Of a stretch of DNA of 64,000 nucleotides, positions 35,139 to 47,568 are shown piece after piece. Made by a program: the position numbers and the translations under genes. Under the pieces are notes generated by a model, which was not told where the DNA came from, did no database searches, and saw only the letters and a program-made list of their open reading frames with translations. Within the stretch, counting starts at the first letter, position 1; every line of letters starts with the position of its first letter. This DNA is from Seiridium cupressi. Its lineage: Eukaryota; Ascomycota; Sordariomycetes; Amphisphaeriales; Sporocadaceae. The DNA is taken from assembly GCA_036674765.1 (NCBI GenBank), contig JARVKI010000070.1, positions 1 through 64,000 on the forward strand, read 5' to 3'.

Positions 35139-36262
35139 TTTGGCGGGTCTTAGTCGGGGTAGGCCGTTGGACAAGAGCTGCCCATTCAAGAATAACATGT
35201 GTGGATACAGATATGGTGGGAGTGTCGTCGCAGAGGGGAGGTCGTTTCGAAGCTCGGATGCTCAACTCTTTCTAGCGCCTGCGATCAATAGTAGAGAACG
35301 AATGACAGCTAGCTTTGCGTAGCTACCTGCATAAAGAAAGTGCAGGACAGCAGACTTGGAGCTTGCAGCTACGCGTTTGCCATGCCATGCCATGCAATGT
35401 GATGGGACGGATGCGCCATCAGGGTCCAAGTCCAACGCTGGGTTGAGTGCCTAACCCCGCTAAGCCCCGCCAAACTGCTGCCCCATCGTCATAGTAATAA
35501 GCCGCCCCTGTATTTTGCACATGCGCTCAGAGTTCAATGTCAGCTACATTAGGTACTAGTTAGACTATATGTACATGTAACTACACCTAGATGCCTAAAT
35601 AACTATAATGCATTCAATGTCGTGTAATGTAGTCTATCTCACAGTCGCCCTATAGAGGGACCACTAGATTCTTCTGTGCGGCCCTTTGGGTCCTGCCATA
35701 GACTGGTATAAGCGAGACTAAACATTCGAGGTGAATTCACCCATAGAGCCCATAGAACAGGCATAATAGTACATTGTGTGTGTCGGTTTCATTGCTAAGC
35801 GTTCATGTCATATTATGCAGACACCAGTCCCAAAGGTTCTGGGCCTAACTGATGTTTGCCTGTGTCTCCAACCAGTTGTTTTCGGTGTCTACATTATACG
35901 TAATAAACAACAACGTCTACATCGCAAGCTACAGACCGTCGCACCGCTCCATTCTTTGTTACATAAGTCGCGATAATCATACACACTTTGGGTCTTTTTA
36001 GAGGTTAAATACAAGTTCTGGTAACGCCGGAGAGCGCAGTACTTGAGTAGTAAGGCTGCCGCACTAGCCTGCTCCAAGGTAGACAGCTCTTAACGAACGA
36101 ACGGAAGACTCAACTCTGAGATACAGATATATATGTACATCTCTCTCATTCACGCATCGGGCAACTCCATGGCCGAAACAACCTACAAATTTGACGCAGC
36201 TAAAGTTTACGATGCAGTCGGAAGCAATCTTTGCCGTGTAGTACCTCCGATGGTTAAGGAAG
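35139..36262. other. Intergenic, nothing recognised
   Basis: Contains a minor CATGC triplication near 35,385-35,395. No gene is supported. Confidence 0.4.
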
Positions 36263-36265
36263 CGG

Positions 36266-37860
36266 ATGGTGGACGATGACCATGGCGATGGAGCGCACAG
36301 CTTCAACGGCTATGACCTCGCCAGCTCCATGAACGAGCCGAAGACTTTTGCATTGATCATATTTGAATTTTCCGACAAAGACAACTGCAAATGCTCTCTT
36401 CGCCTCAACAAGAAGACAGGGGGTGAGCTCATGTCTCGTTTTGGAACGAGAAATGTTCCACGACGAACTAATGATATTCGCAGACAGATCCTTCGGGTCT
36501 AAGACTCAATCTGAGGGGCGACAAGTGCTGCGCTTGGGTTGGCTCGCTTTTGGCTCCGAGATTGTGACAGGCAGCACGAGTGCATGTCAGGATTGGTATC
36601 TCCGGATGAGTCGGAAGTTGACGAGTCTGAGAAAGGAGAGTGGGAAAACGATGAGGTAAGGAAGAAGGTGCGAAAGGCGGTCACAAGATGGGTCCCAAAG
36701 TCCAAGGTCGAAAAGGAGGCATCGATCAAGGCTGGCTCGGATGATGGCAAGCAACAAGAGCTGCAATGGTTACCCCAGCGACTTATTGACTTAGGTGATA
36801 GTGACGGGGACATCCACCTTATAACAGACGGACATATGCCAAACAACTCGACATACATGACACTTAGCCATTGCTGGGGCAAAATCACTAAACACCACAC
36901 CTACTTCCTCACGGCTGCTCGGATTCAGGCTTATTTTCGAAAACTTCCCACGGAAATTCTACCTCGTACATTCCTGGAAGCCTGCGAGGTTACAAGAGCC
37001 CCAGGTCAAAGATACATCTGGATTGACTCTCTGTATCGTGCAAGATTCCCAAGAGGACTGGAAAGACCAGTCGGGCCAGGCGTGGGAAGTTTATAGTAAT
37101 TCATACCTCAACATCTCGGCCACTGCCTCAGCTAATCCCGAGGAGGGACTTCCTCGCCAGCGTCCTGAGTACGCATTCGCTGCATGCTTAACAATATCGC
37201 CCATGGCCACCCTGAATCTACCGCCGCTATCTATCGAGTTTACTCGGAGTCAGGATGGGCCGAAGCTGTAGGCATAGCGTTCCTAAATACACGTGCGTGG
37301 GTATTTCAGGGGCGCCTTCTGGCTCCTCGAGTTCTCCATTTCGGCCACACTGAGATTTACTAGGAATGTGCCGCTCACAAAGCATCAGAATCCTTCGTGT
37401 TTGGCAAACCAAAAGCCATACATTGAGAGCTGCCCGTGGCCGTCAAAGTAGAGCTTTAAGAGGACAACCCCGCTGGTATCCCACACTATACCTTATTGAA
37501 AGACGAGGGACGCGGTTGTTCGTCGCTACTGGGCACTCAACTTGTCTCGCGCTTCAGACAAACTCATTGCGCTGTCTGCACTCGCTCAGCAGGTATCCAT
37601 GACCTACACGGGTAGCGCAAATTATCTCGCTGGGCTCTGGGAGGGAGCTTTGACAAGCCAGCTGCTATGGGAAACTAGGATGCCAGCTTAGCACGACGGG
37701 CTGTCCAGTATCGGGCGCCGTCCTGGCCTTGGGCATCCATCGAGGGCGAGGTGCGTCCCAATTTTGACTGCTTCGATTATGCGCCGTATTACGAGAAGTC
37801 GATTTCACAACCGATGCTCAACGTTATCGAGGCCGTGACTGCGGTAGATGCTTATCAGCC
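36266..37860 (+). pseudogene. HET-domain gene relic, multiply broken
   Basis: The HET domain is readable across three frames: RFWLRDCDRQHEC, YMTLSHCWG, LPRTFLEACEVTR, YIWIDSL | CIVQDSQEDW (frame jump near 37,030, about two bases missing), YSNSYLNISATAS, then TRAWVFQGRLLAPRVLHFG, a TAG at 37361-37363 at a conserved Trp position, SRASDKLIALSALAQQ and YRAPSWPWASIEGEV. Further frame changes lie near 36,540, 37,270 and 37,500. The complete domain plus C-terminal region was once present, so this is an old full-length gene in decay rather than a fragment. Confidence 0.9.
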
Positions 37861-39038
37861 CTAGGGTACTGCAAAGTCAGCCATCCTGCGGGTTGCTGGC
37901 TGCTTAGGTACTTAAAGTGAGGTTTAGGGAAGCGATCAAGCCGCCCACCAGATAAACGCGAGCGCCTGATGATATCGGCAAGTCGCTTACGAGAATACCC
38001 AGGGGGGTCTCTGGTAACTACACTGGAAACTACACTGGAGAACACATGAAGACTTTCGGAGTCTCAATTGCAGCCTCATCGAATGAGGCATATACTGGCA
38101 TCGATACCGCAAATGCTATGATTGTCACGGAAGCCAGCTCATGCAGGTGCGACGGAAAGTCATTCAATCTCAAGCAGATCGTCGGCGAGGTGATAGCGCG
38201 GCACTCATCGACATAGACGTTTACGTGCTTCCTGTCTTGTGCACCTATACGGATAACTGTCCTTATAACGATGAAAGCTTTATGATCCACAGTCTAGGAT
38301 GCTTGGTTATGGCCCTGGAAGAACGAACGGGGATCAGGCGCTTCATATATACCGGTGTCTCGGGGTCTGTCATATGGAGGACAATAATGTGCCACGGTTT
38401 ATTTGCGAATTAGATCATCAAGCAGAAGAAACTTTGCATAACCAGAACCAGCCCAAACCTTTGGAGTTAGTAGATTTTGTACCCAAGAAATGGTCATACC
38501 GGAAGCTTGACTTTATTCCACAAAGTTCTCGGCGTGAGCATTTCCATATACTTTCAGATGAACAGCGACAGCCCAGATTTTGTTCCAGTATCTATCCACA
38601 GCTTGCCTGGATTTTCTTGCCATGGCATGGTGGCAAATTACCATAGAAGTAGGGCTGTCAGAAGTAGTGATACTGGCCTGTCCTGTCCGCTCTTTCTTAG
38701 GCAGGCCGCATGTTGAAGTCTTACGTGGCCGCTCGGATGTGTTGAAGGAGGGACATGGATATATGTGAGATGCATTAGACGCGGTCGTGTTCGGAAAGAT
38801 TCCTAATGACTTTACAATCAATAATAATATGTTCTTCTCTATCGAGAATATCCGAAGATTTTTCATCATAGTGTAGAGTGCTATGCTTCCCGGCCATCAG
38901 ATAGTTCTGATATTGGCTTTCAACGGAAGCATATCGAAATATCTGCTATGGCCATTGTGCTCATTAGCGTTCTCGCAGAATCTTCCCCCACTCGCCCTTA
39001 GTCCACGGCTCAAGTCGTAGAGTGGCTCAAATTTCACC
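37861..39038. other. Intergenic / decayed DNA
   Basis: A 56-codon plus-strand frame at 38046-38216 has a CRC pair but no clear signal peptide. Other frames (38141-38869) are unrecognised. Possibly the remains of a second gene. Confidence 0.3.
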
Positions 39039-39585
39039 TCAACCCTTCGCTGCCACTTGAGCAGGACCCCCCGCGCCAGCTTGTGCGGCAGACTGGGTTT
39101 GTATGATTTCTGTCTTCTTCCTTTCAACCCTCTCTTGGACCTCCTTTATCTGCTTCTCTGTTCTCTCACTGTGATGCGAGTTAGTCTCATGGTCAGGCAT
39201 TGATCGGCAGACTGAAGAACCCACAGCTCCTTTGTGATGAATTCCAAACGTCCCTTCACAGTGCTCTCTGCCTCCACCTTGTCTTGCTTGAGAAGTACAG
39301 GACCGACAAGTTTGTAAATGCCCTCATCATTTGTCAACTTCTCGAATTCCTGTAAACTAAATGAGCCTATGGCCATCAAGTCCCGAGAAATGAGGGGTAG
39401 ACCTTTTGCACACCAATATTCTCTGTCTTCTGAGCCTGCAACTTTTGTCTGGACGCAATGGCCTCTTGGAGCTCTGTTTCATGTCAGACTAGGCTGCGGT
39501 CATGTCAAGGTTCTAGATCGGTACCTTGCTGTAACTTTTGGTAGTCCTCCGAGAGGGCCTGAAGCTTGGCTTGAACCTCGGCCAT
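39039..39585 (-). CDS. YKE2: Prefoldin subunit 6 (beta type)
   Basis: Four exons (39585-39525, 39473-39403, 39349-39225, 39168-39039) with introns of 51, 53 and 56 bases give 128 residues, the normal size. The protein is two coiled-coil helices around a beta-hairpin. Signature: IYKLVGPVLLKQDK, followed by TVKGRLEFITKEL. Helix 2 ends in a Gly/Ala-rich tail. Donor and acceptor choices keep the heptads continuous. Prefoldin passes unfolded actin and tubulin to the CCT chaperonin in the cytosol. It is head to head with VPS4 across about 590 bases. Confidence 0.93.
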
Positions 39586-40177
39586 TTTCTCGCCTCGGGG
39601 CAACAGAGGTCCAAGTTCACGATATTGGTCGGGCAGGCTGGGGCGAAAATAGGGGTTGGTGTTTGTATATCGTTTCACAAGCAAGAGGTACCTGATACGC
39701 AATGTATGTCATTCAAATCGTCGCCGAAAGGAACATCAGAGCTGTGGCCCAGTTAGGCTGGAGATAGCATATGTTTTGGCCAAAGTCAATAGAAACCAAC
39801 CGATAAGCCCCGCCAAACCCTCCGATAAGAATAGCGCCAATCTCCAGCGGGCCAGGCCCCCACAATGCGCATCTCCAGGCCCAAGGATGCCCGCCGCCCG
39901 CAGACACAGGCACATGGACGTCACAGCAACGAGATTCACCCGCTGCTCCATCACAAACCCTCTTCAAGTGTGTGCCACTGTTCGCAACGACGAGTCCTTC
40001 GCCCAGCAATCCCTAACTTTGCGTGGGCTTCAGGTCGTGTTTGACACCAGCTGATCTGGGAAGGTTGCTGTTCACCTCGAGTCGACTTGATATCCCGGGA
40101 GCAACAACACCAGAGCCTGTCTACGACAAGGTACCCCTCTCCTCGCATCTGTGCTCTCTTCATCCGCCACCGTCGCC
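39586..40177. promoter_or_regulatory. Divergent promoter region, prefoldin 6 / VPS4
   Basis: 592 bases between two start codons. A 70-98 codon minus-strand frame (39713-40009) with a hydrophobic patch exists but lacks family support, so I treat the region as regulatory. Confidence 0.4.
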
Positions 40178-41608
40178 ATGTCCAACACCGATTTTCTCGG
40201 CCGCGCAATCGATACCGTTCGACGTGCTATCGACGCCGACAATGGCAATCAATACGACAAGGCCTATCAGCTCTACTACCAGTCCCTCGAGCTGTTCATG
40301 CTGGCGCTCAAGTGGGAGAAGAACCCAAAGTCCAAGGAGATGATCCGATCCAAGACTGCCGAGTACATGGACCGCGCCGAAAAACTAAAGTCACACCTGT
40401 CGGATGCCGAAGCGAAGCGGAAAAAGCCAGGCATGGTTGGGGCTAATGGCTCCAGCACTAGTGGAACCGCGAAGGGCAAGCAGGATGGCGAGAGCGAAGT
40501 CAACGAGGACAACCAGAAGCTGAGGAATGCGCTGTCCGGCGCTATCCTCCAGGATCGGCCCAACGTCAAGTGGGATGATGTTGCCGGTCTCGAGGGCGCC
40601 AAGGACTCGCTCAAGGAAGCTGTGCTGCTGCCCATCAAGTTTCCACATCTGTTCGTGGGCAAGAGACAGCCGTGGAAGGGAATCTTGCTGTACGGTCCAC
40701 CCGGTACGGGTAAGAGTTATCTAGCAAAAGCTGTGGCGACTGAGGCAAAGAGCACGTTCTTCAGTATATCAAGTTCAGACCTCGTGAGCAAGTGGATGGG
40801 CGAAAGTGAAAGGTATATATCCTACGCGCGTTCGACTTGGAATAAACACTGCACTGCTAACGAAGTGGCCTAGACTAGTCAAGCAACTCTTCGCCATGGC
40901 ACGCGAAAACAAGCCATCCATTGTTTTCATCGACGAGATCGACGCTCTATGTGGTCCCAGAGGCGAAGGCGAGTCGGAAGCATCACGGAGAATCAAGACG
41001 GAAATGCTTGTGCAGATGGACGGGGTGGGCAACGATTCGACCGGTGTTTTGGTCCTCGGCGCCACCAATATCCCTTGGCAATTAGATGCTGCCATCCGAC
41101 GACGTTTCCAACGACGTGTACATATTAGTCTGCCCGATGTTGCAGCAAGAACAACCATGTTTAAGCTTGCAATTGGCGAGACGCCCACGACGCTGAAGAA
41201 CGAGGACTACAGGGAACTAGCCAAATTATCTGACGGATACTCTGGTAGCGACATTGCAATTGCTGTCCAAGATGCCCTGATGCAGCCAGTGCGAAAGATT
41301 CAACAGGCAACGCATTTCAAGGAGGTAAGTACGGGTGTGCTACATAATTCTACCAAAGGTGGTCGCTAATCACAATCACCATCAAGGTCGAGAAGGACGG
41401 CGAAATCAAGGTCACTCCATGTTCACCTGGTGACAAGGGTGCTAAGGAGATGACATGGGCTGATGTGCAAGGCGAAAAGTTGTTGGAGCCTCTTGTCGAC
41501 TTCAAAGACTTTGTGAAAGCCATCAAGGGCTCGCGGCCGACCGTATCGGGTGCTGATCTCACGAGGAATGCTGAATGGACAAAGGAGTTTGGAAGTGAAG
41601 GAAACTAA
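40178..41608 (+). CDS. VPS4: Vps4 AAA ATPase, ESCRT-III disassembly
   Basis: Three exons (40178-40812, 40874-41324, 41387-41608), introns 61 and 62 bases, 435 residues, typical length. An N-terminal MIT domain (about 1-75) binds ESCRT-III tails. Then come a charged linker, Walker A GPPGTGKS (173-180), Walker B IVFIDEID with Glu233, and arginine fingers in AIRRRFQRR. The C-terminal Vps4 helix holds [21 protein letters not shown]. Intron 1 splits the GESER|LVKQLF block, exactly restored by splicing. Vps4 pulls apart ESCRT-III at endosomes, completing multivesicular-body formation. It acts downstream of AMSH-type deubiquitination. Confidence 0.96.
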
Positions 41609-42539
41609 GCGAACTCGACGGGCCCTGGTTCTCGAGAGGGGAATAGGGGAACAAACATCCCGGAATGGCATCAAATGGCGTTGGAAGGCGTTGCGAACAT
41701 ACGCACTGACTTGGCTCGGATTGAAGCGAATCAAGAGTGGAAGGGAAACTACCTTGGAGAAAAATTTTCAATACAGCTACACGGATGGTACATGTAATCC
41801 CTCAGACCGTTCAGAGATCTGTCCTCCCTTCTACATATTGATGAAGTGGTGACAAGAGGGAAGGAGCGATATGTGCAGCGGTCTGGCATTCCGTCCAGAT
41901 CAGCTATTCCTACCAGCATGTAGCCATGGAGACACCACGCAGGCAACGGATGACCCGTGACCGGGGAATTTGTGGCTGGGGTGTGTTTGCCCTTGGTCTT
42001 CAAGGCAGTGCTAGCTGACTTGACCTGTAGTGAATCTTGGCTCTTCTGATATTGTCTTGTCAATCGGCTGTCTTACAATCTTCCGATACTGTCACGTGGT
42101 GTATAGTGGGATTAGGGATAAGGATCTCTAGCCTGTTCTTATTAAGTATGAACCTAATCCTTTGTCTATATGAAACCCTTGACAGATACACTAGGAAATA
42201 ATGTCCTTGCATGAATGAGGTTTCTACTGACAAAGGCACAAGTGCATCCATCTTGTCTCCGAGTGGTCACTTAGAAACAGTGCTCTTGTCATAATAGACA
42301 TCTTCCTTGTCTTCCTATAAACTATCTTGATTGGGCCTCAGATCTACAACGCCGTTCGAACAAGACCATGTTTTGTAGTGGCTAGACTACATATTAATAT
42401 GCATGGCATACCTACAATTGCCTGCCCAATATTTTGTTTTCAACCCAATCAACATAATTCAGCTACGCACTTAAGAGACCACTCCGGCCTACACTTCGCC
42501 ATTAAACACATCTGGAACCCCTTCAATATTTAGGGTAAG
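41609..42539. other. Intergenic, nothing recognised
   Basis: 3' flank of VPS4 and promoter of the next gene. No supported frame. Confidence 0.45.
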
Positions 42540-44479
42540 ATGTCCACCCGAAACTCTAGAGCTGGGAGTCATAGCTCACGCGACGATCTCGAACATATCG
42601 TAGCCCGTAACAAGACTCTAAATCATCTTGAGGGGAAATCATCAATCCTTGAGCCGAACGACTTGAAGTCTGTGGGTATCACCCCTAAGGACTTGTACCA
42701 GATGGAGGACGTGCCAGACCGGGCATCAGCTCTTCAGCGTTTGGAACGTACACGTTCGGGCAAGTCGACCTTGTTCCCAACCAGTCGTAGCTCATCCTCT
42801 CAGAACTTCGCTGCAAATCCTAGACTCAGCCGTGCCTTGAGCACGCAGTCACGTCGATCTAGTAGTCAATGCGCCGCAGCACCCACCCGTCCGCAAATCT
42901 CGCCATTGCAGACAAACATGTCCCCCCGAATCGATTTTGCTCGTGACACCCTAATGCCTCTGAACAGAATGTCTGTTGATGATTTGCCTCCTCCTCTCAG
43001 CCCTGCATTGACCACTGTCCCAAAGCGTTCTGCTACGAACAAATTTGCCCAGACTGCCACCTCTGGTTTTAAGCATATCCAGACTGCTGCGTTACTCAAG
43101 GTCAATACTCTCAAGGAGATTCATCAACGTCGACTAGAGAGGGCAGAGCATCTAGAACAGACACCTCACTGCCCTGTACATGGTTCACAGTACTGCGCTG
43201 AGCACTTGTATTGGATTGCGGGAACTGACCCAGCGATCAGGCATGGTACTGACGCAGCCCTCGCTGTGGATGTCCTGACAAGCGACAATGCGCGTTTCGA
43301 CTATCGGTCCGACCAACTCCGACACTTGGACAAGGTTGAGCGTAGTTTCAACTACGTAGATCCTCAAAGCCATTGGTTTATCTACTGCCGACAGTGTGGG
43401 CTGACTTTCCTCAGGGGCTCTGCCGGTGACAGTATCAAGACACATCCCTCTCACCTAAGCTCATCAAGCGGCTTCGGTGAGCGTGCCATCACTGCTTGGG
43501 TCGATGGCAGTTACATTGAGGGCACAGCAGTCTGGACCTCCTTCTTCGGTCCAAACTCGCCATACAATGTGAACTGCAAATCCCCGGCCGTGCGTCGTGA
43601 CGAGCTCGAGTTTTATGCACTATCCGCATGTCTAAATCGTGTTCGAGACGACATCTGGAACGCACGTCGCGAGACGGTCAAGGGAGTGATGTATCCGAAA
43701 CATGATCCAAGAAAGGTCAAGGTCAATAGTCAGGCTTTTGAGCTCTCGGCTCAGCGTTTCACTCTTGTTGTCTTTTCGCCGATCAAGTCGTTCCTGGCGC
43801 TGTGTGCCGACGAAGACGGCCAGGTCCTGGAGCTCCATCAAAAGGCTGGAGTCTTTCGATACATGGTGGATGCAGTTGTAGAGAATGACCAGAATCACTG
43901 GCTTAAGAAGCGCCGCGAGAGCGAGTTCTGGACGAAGGAGATGGGCCGGGCCCAAGACTCCATCTGTGCTTTGGCAGAGATCGGTGTGCAAGTCTTATTC
44001 TGCTACACTCCGCGCGAGGGCGAGTTTAGGACTGAGTGGAGGCCCATGGCCACGGCAGGTAGTACACGTTAGGTGAGTTTCTAACCAACACGGGACTAAC
44101 TTTGTACAGAGAAGTGGTACCGACTGCGACAAAACATTCCGATACCTATGACGGAGTGGTGCATTGATACATCAGAATATCTTGAACACGCGTAAGTACC
44201 TTCTTTACCTCTACCCTAATTTTCATTGTCTTATTTTAGGTTACAAGGCTGCGATATAGAATAGCTTTGTGCCCAGTATAATACAGTAGTGGGTCTAATT
44301 GAATTGATGCATACCCATTTCTTTACGCCTCATTCCAGTACATATGCAACGTGACATTGATTAAATGACTAATCACCACCTTTAGCTATATGCGATTCAG
44401 GGACAATCAACGCCAACGGCATGAGAAGCTCGTCGAGAAATGCCGCACACGTTTACCACACATCCTCGAAACACTTTGA
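42540..44479 (+). CDS. RNase H-fold protein, catalytically doubtful
   Basis: Three exons (42540-44058, 44110-44191, 44386-44479), introns 51 and 194 bases, 564 residues. The first 200 residues are Ser/Arg-rich and probably disordered. A short Cys/His cluster follows (PHCPVHGSQYCAEH, about 209-222). From about 316 an RNase H-like fold is visible: AWVDGSY (Asp322), a DELEFYAL helix (Glu355/357) and a late IGVQVLFCYTPREGEFRTEW strand-turn. The strand that usually ends in catalytic Asp reads LVVFSPIKSF, so one acidic residue seems missing. A stop near 44072 is bypassed by splicing, which restores a coding tail (EKWYRLRQNIPIP.., ending ILETL). An alternative acceptor at 44239 would give an earlier stop at 44264. 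Function unknown. Confidence 0.8.
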
Positions 44480-44958
44480 ACCTTCACAACGAACGGTCAA
44501 CGTACGTCGATCATCCTGGTGCGAAATCTTCTGCAGGGCATCATAACTCGGGTCACTTGAAGAATGCATAAAGAGTTTGAGAAACTCCAGTGATATTAGT
44601 TTACAATTATGTCATTCAAATGCTAGAACTTGAGAATATGAAGATAAGATCTTGTTTTAAACTACGGATTAATTAAATGAGTGGACCACCATTACAGAAC
44701 AACCGGTTATTCTGAACTGGCACAAAATGCCTTCTTGAATGTAAGAAAGCAGATATTTCAGGACGCTAGTCATCCATTTTCGTCAAGAGGTATATCATAA
44801 AGAGAGCCTCCAATCTGGGCACTGCCAGAAGAAAAATATCGCGGTGATCGGCATGCATGAACACATCATCAAACGACCACCAAGTCCTTGACCGCCACCC
44901 GTCTCCGCCGCGGTGTCTGATGTACGTAATCATAAACATGTGGTTTTCTCGTGCCAGC
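44480..44958. other. Intergenic between convergent genes
   Basis: No gene is recognised. Confidence 0.4.
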
Positions 44959-45779
44959 TTAAACGGCAATGGTGTATGTGATATTGTCGATTAATGTTGC
45001 GCCCAAAATGTTAAGCCCCCCGTATGTTGCAGCAAGTCTCACATAGACAAGGTCCTGAAAGTCGCTGTTGAATGTGGCCTTGATCATGTTTGACGTAAGA
45101 CCCTTATCCGGAGAGAAATTAAACGCCTGGTATGCAAGAAGATTGCTATAATATTGGTTAGAATACGTTTCCGCCCTCGCCGTTTATAAACGCTAGGTAT
45201 CCTACCTTTGAGCATCATAGCCAGCTAATGCAAACTTGCAACTGGTAGCGACCGAAGCCACACTCTCGACAGTGCCGACAGCGCAGCCAAAGTATAGCGA
45301 CTTCAGGCTGAAGGATTTGGTCACGGATCCAGTGAAGTTGGATCGAATTGCCGCCTTGGACCTGAGCACCTGGGTGGTGATGCCGAAGGCGGCGACGTTG
45401 GGCTCCGAGGCTGGCTTGACACCAGCGACCACTTTGCCGTTCACTCCCAGGGCAACAGCGTCTAAAAGCATGGCCATGTTTATTATTGAGATGTTTCGGT
45501 ATACCTGGGTCAGCTTTCTGGGGACGTACCAATACCCTGATAATACACGCCGCCGTAGTATCCAAGCTCCTTCACAGCCGCAATACCGGCAGAGATGTTG
45601 TCTGTATCAAAGGTCGCAAGACCATTTCGTACGGTACGTGCCTCCACTTCGCGAGTTTCCATCTCACGCGCCTCCAATGGCATGGGCTCAGCCAGGTCGC
45701 GGGCGTCCAAGGAGATAGGCTCAGCGATGGCGAGAGCGGCCGAGGCTACGAGGACCCAGGTCGAGATAGACTTCAGCAT
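44959..45779 (-). CDS. Secreted fungal protein of unknown function
   Basis: Three exons (45779-45530, 45461-45206, 45145-44959), introns 68 and 60 bases, 230 residues. A clear signal peptide (hydrophobic WVLVASAALAIA, cleavage near residue 19-20) is followed by an acidic pro-like segment with repeated EAR/DAR words (about 25-48). The mature part is about 150 residues with few Cys (YFGCAVG, ATSCKFAL) and alternating hydrophobic strands (SLKSLYFGC, CKFALAGY, NFSPDK, DLVYVRLAAT). It suggests a beta-sandwich like other fungal secreted hypotheticals with FGC..C..GY patterns. The EAR repeats may be processed. Possibly a cell-wall or host-facing protein. Confidence 0.83.
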
Positions 45780-47568
45780 GTTTTCTCAAGAGGCAGTAAG
45801 TGAACTGGTGTGCGAATTGTGTTCAAAGCTGGTGAAAGACGACTGGAATTACTCCATTTATAGATAAATCTAGCCCTCGCCAAATATGATGACCGCATCA
45901 TTCTAGTGAATGGTCAGGTATGGTACACTGTTCGTTGGACGGTTCGGCCGAACGTCAAGACAATATTTGCATATGATTCCACTCTTCGACATCCTGCCAC
46001 GCTTCTAGGGTATTCAAAGATTTTTCATTCGCAGGCCGTTTCGCCTCCGGACGCCATGCTTCTTAGATAAGTCAAGACCCAAGAGATTCCCCATAGCGGC
46101 ATTGAGTTCTCTGCGGACCGCAAGCCAAAATACCCATGTGATGTCTGGGAACCCACAAAATCGACCACCTTTTTCAACTCGAGAACAGTTTTATAGCTCT
46201 TCAGCCGAGACCTGCCATCTGGATTGGCGCAGGACCTATGCCGCACTTCAGCCTTGGAACTAAATAGGTATCTGCTACATAGTGTCGCCGGAAAAGAGCA
46301 ACATCGGGCTCAGGCCATGTCTTAGACATCTGAAACGGCTCGACTCTGTGAAGGCTGAGCAGGTCAGTATAGCAGTCAGGCTTGCGTCCCAACACTATCA
46401 ATGAGTGTGGCGAGCAAAGAACCGAGCCTCTCGTGTGAAGATATCTGCCTTCGGGGCCAATCTAGGTTGACTGTCTCCCGTTCCCGTCCCGTTTCGCATG
46501 GCTCGGTTTGTGCGTGTTCCGAGAGACATAGTTATTCAGAGTCCCCGAACAGCATAAAGGTGAAATGAAGATCCGTGAAGCCTCGGTTCCTGCTGCAGTA
46601 TGAACATTGCCTTATGCCCTCATGGCAGTGTTTATGGCTGAGATCTGAGCATGATAGAATACAATTTCTCCGGGTGTCTTTTCCTTGTTATTCCCTCATT
46701 TTTCCAGTTCTAAATTCGCCTTGCTGGACATCAAAGCAATACGGAGTCTGTGATGACAAGTCTGCAACGGCTGAACGAGTAGGCCTAATATGTGGCGACC
46801 TGAAAATTCAATCCTTAATTGGCCATGGCGGTGTGAGAGCAATGGGAGGAATTCCGGGAATCCAAAGACTGGCAGTGAACCCTTAACTGTATGCGTTTGT
46901 TTCTGTTATGCTGTGCTCAGTTGAAGTTAATGATTAAGTGGATATCCACCCGACTAGATCAAGCCTTTGGCCCATGGGGTTGGACCGTTGGCTATGACGG
47001 AGAGAGTTCAATTTTGCTCCTTTGACGATTAATTAGAGTTGAGTCTAACAGCGGGCCATGCCGCTGATAGCGGTGAGGCACGGTTCCTGCACCAGGACGA
47101 CGCGGCCGAGAAGGTGGCACCGAATAAGCATTGCGACCGAAATGTGGACACGGTACTTAAACATTGACAACCAGTCTAGCTGTCAGACAACTGAGCACTT
47201 CAGAGAAGTTCCAACAGTTGTGGCTGACTGCTGGGGGATTGTCACGGAATTCAACTTATCTATGGGAAAAAGAATTCAAGCAGCTGACGGATAACCCACA
47301 TAGTCTGTCTATGCGTCATCAATGAAGTAGGTAGCCCAAGGGGCTAGAGCTACAGGGTCTCTACTCCTCCGCTCCTCCTCCGTCAGCTCACGCCCAATAT
47401 AACGATTTCTTCCATTGTGTGTGCCCATCAGCGGTGTCAACCCTGCCTGATGTCTCACGGAGCACGGCAGGTAAGCCACAATGATCTTCCTACGCCTGTA
47501 TGGCTATCCCCCGCAAAGCGCAAGACAGCATAAAAGCCGATTGGACGACCGCAAGGCCTGCGTACAGC
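45780..47568. other. Intergenic, nothing recognised
   Basis: 1.8 kb with short unrelated frames. It contains the promoter of the secreted-protein gene. Confidence 0.45.

Noticed and set aside
38046..38216. 56-codon frame with a CRC pair, considered as an RNase-like effector
   Set aside because: No clear signal peptide, and downstream frames give only vague RNase-like spacing. Not enough to claim a family.
39713..40009. Hydrophobic minus-strand frame between prefoldin 6 and VPS4, considered as a small mitochondrial membrane protein
   Set aside because: No match to known small mitochondrial subunits, and it occupies the divergent promoter.
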